64,000 nucleotides of DNA from NCBI GenBank assembly GCA_020692205.1, contig JAIMKV010000002.1, positions 88,758 through 152,757 of the forward strand, written 5' to 3'. Positions 39,402-46,296 of this stretch are shown piece after piece. Position 1 is the first letter of the stretch; each line of letters opens with the position of its first letter. The DNA comes from Myxosarcina sp. GA_180221_E-2-1-MAG-40_15. GTDB lineage: Bacteria > Cyanobacteriota > Cyanobacteriia > Cyanobacteriales > Xenococcaceae. The notes beneath the pieces are model-generated. The model saw only the letters and a program-made list of their open reading frames with translations, had not been told where the DNA came from and did no database searches. A program made the position numbers and the translations under genes.

Positions 39402-39857
39402 TCAATAGCTCTTAGATTTACTTAAATTTAGAAAAAGGTTTAACTTTGATCCACTCCAGCAACCCGAAGCAACTTTCTTTCCTTGATATTGTTTAATTTT
39501 AGCGGTTGTCATATAGTATGCCCAGGCTTGACCAATTGGGCGATCGCTATGATTATAGACTAAAGCTAACTGTCGCTCATATTCATTGAGATCAGGTGTT
39601 TGTTGTTCATGATAACCTTCAAGTCGATCTAAACTATCTAAAATACTGGCATCGTTAAACGTTAACAGAAATCCATAAACTTGATTTTCTCCCTCGCTCA
39701 TGGCAGGATAACCCATCGGTAAAGCATATAAATCCCCCCTGGTATAAGCCGGTATTTGAGAGACTACTTTTACACCACAGTAAGCCGCATAATTAGCTTC
39801 TCCTGGCTTGAGAGTGCCATAAACAAAAACTTCAATGGTTGATAATTTAGATTTCAT
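39402..39857 (-). CDS. Gamma-glutamylcyclotransferase-like protein
   Basis: A 151-residue protein of the GGCT/AIG2 fold with the substrate loop VYGTLKPGEANY at the N-terminus and the catalytic acid in LDRLEGYHE. Family members cyclise gamma-glutamyl groups or remodel gamma-glutamylamines. It shares a strand with the BioY-like gene (60 bp) and is divergent from xth. Confidence 0.83.
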   Translation of the reverse strand: MKSKLSTIEVFVYGTLKPGEANYAAYCGVKVVSQIPAYTRGDLYALPMGYPAMSEGENQVYGFLLTFNDASILDSLDRLEGYHEQQTPDLNEYERQLALVYNHSDRPIGQAWAYYMTTAKIKQYQGKKVASGCWSGSKLNLFLNLSKSKSY

Positions 39858-39899
39858 GTTGATAATTTACTTGCTCGTTAATAATTGAGGATTTAATCA

Positions 39900-40679
39900 T
39901 TGAAAGTAGCTACTTGGAACGTTAATTCAATTCGGACTCGCCTACAAATTGTGACAAATTGGTTACAGCGACATCAGGTAGATGTGCTTTGTCTACAGGA
40001 AACTAAAGTCCAAGATCAGGACTTTCCGCGATCGGCTTTTGAAGATTTGGGATACAACGTCTACATTTCAGGACAAAAATCATATAATGGGGTGGCTTTT
40101 TTTAGTTTAAATCCTCTAACTGAAGTTAGCTGTGGGTTTAGTTCGATCGTGAAAGATGGAGAAAATCTCGACCAGCAGAAGCGGTTAATTAGCGGGATCG
40201 CTGATGGTGTCAGGATTATTAATCTCTATGTGCCTAATGGATCGGCGATCGGTAGCGATAAATATGAATACAAGCTCAACTGGCTTAAAACGCTGCGGCA
40301 ATACCTTCAAATCTTACAAACAAAAGAGCCAAAAATATGCGTCTGTGGTGATTTTAATATTGCCTTAGAAGATAAAGATATTTATAATGACAAAAATAGA
40401 GACAAGCACATTATGTCTTCCCCTGTTGAAAGGGAAGCTCTTAGTCAGATATTAGAATTAGGTTTTCGGGATGTTTTTCGTAAGTTCACTACTGACGAAG
40501 GACATTATAGCTGGTGGGATTATCGCTCTGGCGGTTTTGCGCGCAACCAAGGCTGGCGGATCGACCATCATTATTTGACAGAAAAACTATACCAACAGGC
40601 AGTTAAGTGCTGGATTGATGTAGAACCTAGAAAGCTAGAGAAACCTAGCGATCATGCTCCGGTAATTGTAGAATTTTAA
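39900..40679 (+). CDS. xth: Exodeoxyribonuclease III
   Basis: A 259-residue AP endonuclease/exonuclease of the EEP fold. Catalytic residues are in ATWNVNSIRTRL, CLQETKVQD, CGDFNIALEDKD and PSDHAPV, with WWDYRSGGFARNQGWRIDH. It repairs abasic sites in DNA. The start is TTG 39900 because the protein begins directly with the conserved MKVATWNVNS. Confidence 0.94.
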   Translation: MKVATWNVNSIRTRLQIVTNWLQRHQVDVLCLQETKVQDQDFPRSAFEDLGYNVYISGQKSYNGVAFFSLNPLTEVSCGFSSIVKDGENLDQQKRLISGIADGVRIINLYVPNGSAIGSDKYEYKLNWLKTLRQYLQILQTKEPKICVCGDFNIALEDKDIYNDKNRDKHIMSSPVEREALSQILELGFRDVFRKFTTDEGHYSWWDYRSGGFARNQGWRIDHHYLTEKLYQQAVKCWIDVEPRKLEKPSDHAPVIVEF

Positions 40680-40727
40680 TTTAGCTCATCTTTAAAAGAA
40701 TTGCTTTAGTTAAAACCCTTGTACTCT

Positions 40728-40742
40728 TCACAAATTCCTCAA
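40728..40742 (+). promoter_or_regulatory. Island motif copy 1 (TCACAANTTCYTCAA)
   Basis: TCACAAATTCCTCAA, followed by ATTTTTGAC as in copy 5. It ends 45 bases before the ATG of a small membrane protein that leads the nitroreductase gene. An inverted repeat AGTTCA-TCAG-TGAACT follows at 40755-40770. Confidence 0.7.
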
Positions 40743-40786
40743 ATTTTTGACTTAAGTTCATCAGTGAACTCAAAGTAGAAAATTCT

Positions 40787-40951
40787 ATGGCTAATCCGAC
40801 TATAGCTACTCCCTTCGCTAGGCTGAAAGACGATCAGCTTAGGAATTTGCCTGTTTGGGTTTTTGTAGTCTGCGTTATTACCTTTGCAGTAATTAGTATT
40901 TTTCGTAGTTCACAACCGAATAGTCAAGGTCTTGTTCCCTCAGTGAATTAA
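40787..40951 (+). CDS. Small 54-residue single-span membrane protein
   Basis: The frame from ATG 40787 gives 54 residues: a soluble N-terminus (MANPTIATPFARLKDDQLRN), one TM helix (about 22-39; PVWVFVVCVITFAVISIF) and a short polar tail. I know no named family. It lies between the island motif and the nitroreductase gene (13 bp to the next ATG), so it is almost surely the first gene of that transcript. The good ORF structure and position make it likely real. Confidence 0.7.
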   Translation: MANPTIATPFARLKDDQLRNLPVWVFVVCVITFAVISIFRSSQPNSQGLVPSVN

Positions 40952-40964
40952 TCGGAGAAATATA

Positions 40965-42008
40965 ATGCCCAAATTAACATTTGATGTCAGAAAAATTCAA
41001 GAAGATGATTTTCCTACCGCTGAATCAACAGCAGAAAAACTTAAATTTTTACTCAACTATGCAGTATTGGCACCATCGGGACACAATACTCAGCCTTGGA
41101 TCTTTAAAATAGTTGATGATACTGTTGAACTGTATGCAGACAAAACTCGTAGTTTACCTATAGTCGATCCAGATTGTCGAGAACTGATGATCAGCTGTGG
41201 CGCAGCTTTGTTTCATCTACGCCTTGCTATACGCCACTTTGGTTATCGAGACGTAGTAGAGATCCTGCCCGAACATCGCAACCCAAACTTGTTAGCGCGT
41301 ATTCGCTTGGGCAGTAAAAGAATTGTCCAAGCTGAAGAAAAGTTTTTGTTTTGGGCAATTGCCAAAAGATTTACCAATCGTCGTCCTTTTGAAAATTGTC
41401 GGCTTCCTGCATCCTTAATCTCAGAACTAGAATCAGCTACTAGTTCAGAAGGGAATTGGCTACAAATCTCGACCCAGGTTATTCCTGAAGCTAATCGTCA
41501 AGAGATCGTTGACTTAATTGTTCAAGGCGATCGCTTGCAGATGTCAGATCCGCTATTTCGCCAGGAATTAGCTCAATGGATTCACTCTGGTAGAAGTTCC
41601 AGTCATGATGGTATCACCCTAAAAGCTCAGGGAATAAATCCCAGTTTAGATGCGATCGCCCCCGTAGTTTCTTTTGCCATCCGCTCGTTTGATCTAGGGA
41701 AAGCTCAGGCGAATCAAGACCGAAAATTGGTGAAATCTGCACCGCTGTTGATTTTAATCAGTAGCAATGACGACACTGCCCAAGACTGGTTAGCGACTGG
41801 AGAAGCTTTAGCACATTTACTGTTAAGAGCCAGGGTTGACGATGTTTGGGCATCTTTCTTTAATCAACCAATTGAAATTCCTCAATTGCGATCGCGCCTA
41901 AAAGCTCTATTCCCCGAAAATGGCTATCCGCAAATTTTGCTCCGCTTAGGTTATGTCAAAGATACCAAACCAACCCCTAGAAGAGCGGTAGAGCAAGTGA
42001 TGTTGTGA
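40965..42008 (+). CDS. Acg-family nitroreductase-like FMN protein
   Basis: A 347-residue protein of the Acg group of nitroreductase-fold proteins. LAPSGHNTQPW is the FMN-binding signature, followed by RSLPIVDPDCRELMISCGAALFHLR and RFTNRRPF. In mycobacteria the homologue Acg (Rv2032) belongs to the DosR dormancy regulon and is thought to bind or store flavin rather than reduce drugs. It is preceded by a GGAGAAATATA ribosome site and shares a transcript with the small TM protein and probably the next gene (45 bp). Confidence 0.88.
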   Translation: MPKLTFDVRKIQEDDFPTAESTAEKLKFLLNYAVLAPSGHNTQPWIFKIVDDTVELYADKTRSLPIVDPDCRELMISCGAALFHLRLAIRHFGYRDVVEILPEHRNPNLLARIRLGSKRIVQAEEKFLFWAIAKRFTNRRPFENCRLPASLISELESATSSEGNWLQISTQVIPEANRQEIVDLIVQGDRLQMSDPLFRQELAQWIHSGRSSSHDGITLKAQGINPSLDAIAPVVSFAIRSFDLGKAQANQDRKLVKSAPLLILISSNDDTAQDWLATGEALAHLLLRARVDDVWASFFNQPIEIPQLRSRLKALFPENGYPQILLRLGYVKDTKPTPRRAVEQVML

Positions 42009-42053
42009 TGTTAGGAGTCACCGTTACTAATCAAATTAAAGGAGCATAAAACC

Positions 42054-42959
42054 ATGAATTGGCGCCGAATTAGAACCTTAATCTTAGCGTTTTTGGCCGC
42101 TTTCTTCTTAATTTTAGTGACTGGAGTTGCTATTACAGAAGGCGAGAGTGAGATGCAGATTTTAAAGCTGGGTAATAATGTCATAGTTCCCGCTGGACAA
42201 GTAATGACCGATGCAGTTGCTATTGGTGGCGATGTTACCGTTCTCAACCAGGGACAAGTTAGCAACGATGCAGTCGCTATTGGTGGCGATGTGATTCTCC
42301 AGCCCAATGCTCGTATTGGCGGCGATGCGGTTGCTCTTGGCGGACAGATTATCAAAGAACCAGGTGCGGTGGTTGGCGGGAACGAAGTAGTCGCGTTTAG
42401 TAATGCCAAAGTGTTATTTGATCGCTTTGGCTTATTTGGTACTCTCTATTTGACCAATGCCTTATTCTTTTTAATCGCTTTAATGGTTATCTTGGCTTTT
42501 GGGATCTTCTTACTCTTGCTACTTCCTCGTCAGATCAATAACATTACTGCAACTATGCAGCAACATTCATTTAAAAGTGGAATGTGGGGTTTAGTTGGTA
42601 TTGTGGGGATGACGCTATTTATAGCCCTATTTGGTGGGAGCGTATTTGGCTTTTTACTAATTCCCATCGTTAATTTAGCTTTTGTTGTCGCTGGATTACT
42701 AGGTGCGATCGCAGCTGGCTTATGGATTGGCAAGAAAGTATTGCCTCGTCAAGAAAAAGCCTTGATTCCCTTCTTGGTAGGGATGCTAATTCTAGCGGTA
42801 ATTGGTCTGATTCCCATTGCAGGAGGACTAATTATTCTGATGCTTAATCTATTTGGCTTTGGTGCAGTTGTGTTATCGCGAGTTGGTACGATCCAGCTAG
42901 CAACTATTCAAAAACAACGCGATCACTTAGATGGTTCAACACAACCATCAAAAGGATGA
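42054..42959 (+). CDS. Membrane protein with bactofilin-like beta-helix repeats
   Basis: A 301-residue protein. An N-terminal signal or anchor (about 8-27) is followed by a short beta-helical region with three near-identical repeats of DAVAIGGDV type (about 53-61, 72-80, 91-99), as in polymer-forming cytoskeletal proteins. Four hydrophobic segments follow (about 130-157, 175-200, 205-230, 245-280). This layout is found in several uncharacterised bacterial membrane proteins. It is translated 45 bp after the nitroreductase and has a GGAG site. Confidence 0.75.
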   Translation: MNWRRIRTLILAFLAAFFLILVTGVAITEGESEMQILKLGNNVIVPAGQVMTDAVAIGGDVTVLNQGQVSNDAVAIGGDVILQPNARIGGDAVALGGQIIKEPGAVVGGNEVVAFSNAKVLFDRFGLFGTLYLTNALFFLIALMVILAFGIFLLLLLPRQINNITATMQQHSFKSGMWGLVGIVGMTLFIALFGGSVFGFLLIPIVNLAFVVAGLLGAIAAGLWIGKKVLPRQEKALIPFLVGMLILAVIGLIPIAGGLIILMLNLFGFGAVVLSRVGTIQLATIQKQRDHLDGSTQPSKG

Positions 42960-43014
42960 ATGACTAATAGCAATACACCAAAATTGCGATCGCGGAGTAT
43001 CATTCACTAAACCA

Positions 43015-44013
43015 CTAAACTTCGAGAATTTTAAGCAACCAAGGTTCGATCAACCATTGCCAAGCTCGGTTAAGGCTGAATCGAGAAATAGCTTTTTTAT
43101 GGTATTGAGAGTCGCCGAGAATTTCACCAGCTGCCAATAATCCACTCTCAATCGAAGGTCCAATTCCTTCTCCTAAATCAACTGAAGCAAGTCCCGCTGA
43201 ATCTCCTATTAGAAAGCAATTATCTTGTTTAACCTCTCCCTGATTTGTATAAAGATAATAAGAATGCCCCGAAATCTTTAATTCTTTTGCCGTTTGGTCA
43301 TCAAGCAAGTCACGTTGGCTCAAATCTTCTAGAAACCACTGGAAATGTTGGTGAATGTTAATTCCAGATTTTTTAAAGTAAGAACTGAATCCTCCTAGTC
43401 CGATATTTAGATAACCGTCACCTTTGGGGACGTACCAAGAATAACCCCTCAATCCACGATTAAAGAAAAATATATGAGCCGCATTATCTCGCTGAGGATA
43501 TTCAAATTCCTGTTCCAGAGTTACGATTTGTTTTTTCGGGACGCGCTGGTGAGGAAAGAAAATTCTTCTTACTGGACAACTAGTGCCACCTGCCCCCACC
43601 AAGTATCTGCATTCGTATTGCCCATCAATAATATAACGCTCTCCCCGTTTTTCTATTTGTTTGACATGATGATTAATAACTGGGGCTTGCGAACGCTGGA
43701 CTAACCATTGATCAAACTCAATCCTGCGAATAGAATAGTCTGTCCAACGAGTGGGCCACCTCCCAAAAGAGACAGGAAAGGGAGGAACATACATTTTGGT
43801 TTTTAGTTTTAAAATTGAGCAAGGATAATCTTCTGGGGTAAACTCCAGTTTTTCCATTGCTCTAGAAGTGATCCAGCCTGCACATATCTTTAAGCGCGGA
43901 AATGATTGTTTGTCGAGAATTAATACTTCTTTTCCCTGTTTATGTAATTTCCAGGCACAACTGCTTCCTGCTGGTCCTCCGCCAACAATAATAGTTTCAT
44001 AGTATTCTGGCAT
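43015..44013 (-). CDS. FAD-dependent oxidoreductase, geranylgeranyl reductase family
   Basis: A 332-residue flavoprotein with the FAD-binding IIVGGGPAGSSCAWKL at residues 7-22, a second site FLIGDSAGLASVDLGEGIGPSIESG and an SFGRWPTRW substrate region. It resembles geranylgeranyl reductases and related lipid-acting enzymes, which saturate isoprenoid chains. It lies 15 bp downstream of a CFA-type methyltransferase and is probably in the same operon, so its substrate may be a lipid made by that enzyme. Confidence 0.85.
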   Translation of the reverse strand: MPEYYETIIVGGGPAGSSCAWKLHKQGKEVLILDKQSFPRLKICAGWITSRAMEKLEFTPEDYPCSILKLKTKMYVPPFPVSFGRWPTRWTDYSIRRIEFDQWLVQRSQAPVINHHVKQIEKRGERYIIDGQYECRYLVGAGGTSCPVRRIFFPHQRVPKKQIVTLEQEFEYPQRDNAAHIFFFNRGLRGYSWYVPKGDGYLNIGLGGFSSYFKKSGINIHQHFQWFLEDLSQRDLLDDQTAKELKISGHSYYLYTNQGEVKQDNCFLIGDSAGLASVDLGEGIGPSIESGLLAAGEILGDSQYHKKAISRFSLNRAWQWLIEPWLLKILEV

Positions 44014-44028
44014 TCTTCTGCCTCCAAA

Positions 44029-45165
44029 TTAAGAATGATGAACCATTAAATATTGTCCATTCCCTAAAAAATCTCCCTGACCTGCTTCAAAATAAGCAAT
44101 GCACCAGAGAAGATATAGTCTCCAGATGCGTCTAAATCTTCTGTAGTCCATGCCGAAATCCAGAGTTTTGATTACATCCTGATTTTCATCAAAGTTTTTC
44201 AGCCAAGCACGTAAGGTTTTGGCATAATTTAAGCCATTAATAAACCATTGATCAATCGTTTTTAGATCTTGATTACAGTTAGGAATAAAGTCATAATGCC
44301 AAACTCGTGCATAGGGAAATATATATTTCTGAATAAAAGGAGGCCAGAAATTATGACTTAAGCTGGAGCTTATAATATGAATAAAAACTTTGCCTTCAGG
44401 TTTTAAGCAAGAAGCAACTTTGGCAAAAGATTTAGTCAAATTACCAATATGTTCAAACAGACCAATAGCGATAATCTTATCAAATTTTTGCGGCAGAACC
44501 AGATCATTAAAATCTGCTTCACAGAGAGTAAATCGATCTGAACTCAAAGAACTATTAGGATTGTTCATTTGTTTACGAATATATTCGCATTGCTCGTGAC
44601 TTAAATTTAAACTAGTCACCTTAGCATGGGGGAATTTTTGCAAAATATAGTTAGCAGCAGAACCCCAACCACAACCTAAATCTAAAATTTCATCTCCATC
44701 TGCGATCTGTGCTTTTTCAATCACGTCATCTAACATAGCAATTTGGGCTTCTGCCAAATTTGAAGCACCTTTTGACCATAGTGCCATAGTGTATTTGGGA
44801 TACATCAGTTCGCTTTCACCTAACATTAATTTGAACATCTGTTCTGATAGGTTATACTGAATATCCATTAATTCCTCTGAACCTTCAGCCAGGCGATCGC
44901 TTTCTTTGGTAACCCAATCATAAGCAATCATTAGGGAAGAAAGATTTTTATAGAAAAATGCCGTGGTATTAGTCAATAATTTTAGACACAATGCATCAGG
45001 TATTTCTAAGCCATTAATATAGCTTTCAGCAAACAGCAGCTGTATTCCATTAATCGGTTTTACCATTAAAGGCTTGAATTGCTTGGCAACAGATTTTTGC
45101 TGCACATTCTGATGATTAACTGACAGTGAAAGGTCTGATTGTTGAATCTTATCTGTAGAAGTCAT
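44029..45165 (-). CDS. Cyclopropane-fatty-acid synthase-like SAM methyltransferase
   Basis: A 378-residue methyltransferase with SAM motif ILDLGCGWGSAANYI (about 160-174), ITSLNLS-type motif TSLNLSHEQ and IAIGLFEHIGN. QYNLSEQMFKLMLGESELMYPKYTMAL before the SAM domain is typical of the CFA synthase / coclaurine-N-methyltransferase-like group. It could methylate unsaturated lipid chains or a small amine. Neighbours are a lipid-type flavoprotein and a membrane protein, arguing for a lipid substrate. Confidence 0.87.
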   Translation of the reverse strand: MTSTDKIQQSDLSLSVNHQNVQQKSVAKQFKPLMVKPINGIQLLFAESYINGLEIPDALCLKLLTNTTAFFYKNLSSLMIAYDWVTKESDRLAEGSEELMDIQYNLSEQMFKLMLGESELMYPKYTMALWSKGASNLAEAQIAMLDDVIEKAQIADGDEILDLGCGWGSAANYILQKFPHAKVTSLNLSHEQCEYIRKQMNNPNSSLSSDRFTLCEADFNDLVLPQKFDKIIAIGLFEHIGNLTKSFAKVASCLKPEGKVFIHIISSSLSHNFWPPFIQKYIFPYARVWHYDFIPNCNQDLKTIDQWFINGLNYAKTLRAWLKNFDENQDVIKTLDFGMDYRRFRRIWRLYLLWCIAYFEAGQGDFLGNGQYLMVHHS

Positions 45166-45290
45166 AATTATATTTCCTCTTAAGAATATTGAAATTAATT
45201 TAAACTAAACGCTTTTACGTTTTGCGCCCAAGGCAAATCAAAATTCTCCAAAACACCTTTAGGTATTGTTTAGACTGCTGCTGTTTTTAG

Positions 45291-46091
45291 TTACCGCTTA
45301 ACAGGAGATTGCTCAGAACAATTTCGACAGGAATGACCATACCAAGATCTTTCTTGTTGATCTGAGGTATATTTAGATGTTAATAATTTGGTGACATCTT
45401 CTATAGTTCCATCAGCTGGCACCCAACCATTGTCAACATCGGGAAAGTCTAGCTGACAATTTTCACATTTTTTCTCTGAATAAAAGCGAATTGGACACCA
45501 AAATGACTCGACATTACGTAACATTTCGGTGGCTAATGACCATACCCCAGTCATCCAATCACAATATAAACACCAAATTAAATCGTATCCGACTAATCCG
45601 GCAAATTTGTGTCGTGAAACGTTCACCCATTCCTGGGAGTTATATCGAGGTAATTTAACTAGCTTAGTTAGAGGAGGATAAACAATTATTTCCGTCAAAC
45701 GAACTACCCAAAAAAGAGGAATTGCCAAAGCAGTAATCCAAACTGCTGCATGATTTTGCCATTTGCCGACTATACTACTCATCTGACGATGAATTTTAGC
45801 CCGCTGCCTTTGCTCTCGGTGAGCCAATTCATGGGAAATTATCCAGATCCATAAAGCAGTTAACTCTGCTATCAATGCAATGCCCAATCCTTGCCATCCT
45901 GATCTAAGCATACCAACGGTGATTGGCATCAACATAAAATAGGCTAATGCTAAATCTATACCTGGTGCATAGCAAAACCAATCAGAAATTTTTTTACCTT
46001 CTGACCCCAAGCGTGGAACTAAGTGCAGAAAAATTGCTCCAACAATCAATAATCCAACCAAATAACCATAAAGTAATATGAGTTGATTCAT
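45291..46091 (-). CDS. Polytopic membrane protein with HExxH and CxxC motifs, unknown function
   Basis: A 266-residue protein with about five TM helices (4-24, 42-62, 68-86, 115-132, 165-180). A cytosolic HELAH (87-91) sits at a membrane boundary, as in zincins or diiron lipid enzymes. Three Cys pairs follow: C174/C177, C209/C212 and C255/C258, with C199. I do not recognise the family. The start has a good AAGGAG site. It is the first gene of the operon with the methyltransferase and flavoprotein, with an island motif copy about 97 bp upstream. Confidence 0.8.
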   Translation of the reverse strand: MNQLILLYGYLVGLLIVGAIFLHLVPRLGSEGKKISDWFCYAPGIDLALAYFMLMPITVGMLRSGWQGLGIALIAELTALWIWIISHELAHREQRQRAKIHRQMSSIVGKWQNHAAVWITALAIPLFWVVRLTEIIVYPPLTKLVKLPRYNSQEWVNVSRHKFAGLVGYDLIWCLYCDWMTGVWSLATEMLRNVESFWCPIRFYSEKKCENCQLDFPDVDNGWVPADGTIEDVTKLLTSKYTSDQQERSWYGHSCRNCSEQSPVKR

Positions 46092-46188
46092 CGAAATATT
46101 CTCCTTTAATTTGGCGTTAAAAACTTGGGGATTGTGATGTATTAATAGATTAAATATTTAACAACAATGTTAATATTAATCGCCAATT

Positions 46189-46203
46189 TTGAGAAAATTG
46201 TGA
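46189..46203 (-). promoter_or_regulatory. Island motif copy 2 (one mismatch)
   Basis: On the minus strand this reads TCACAATTTTCTCAA, one base off TCACAANTTCYTCAA. It faces the membrane protein / methyltransferase / flavoprotein operon starting at 46091 and also lies about 95 bases from the ATPase start on the other side, so it could serve both. Confidence 0.55.
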
Positions 46204-46296
46204 AGATAGATAGCAACGCCCAATTTTCATTGATCAGATATCTTGAGCGCAGACATTTGAATAGACCTCTTACCCTGCGCTTCGCGCATTTTATTT

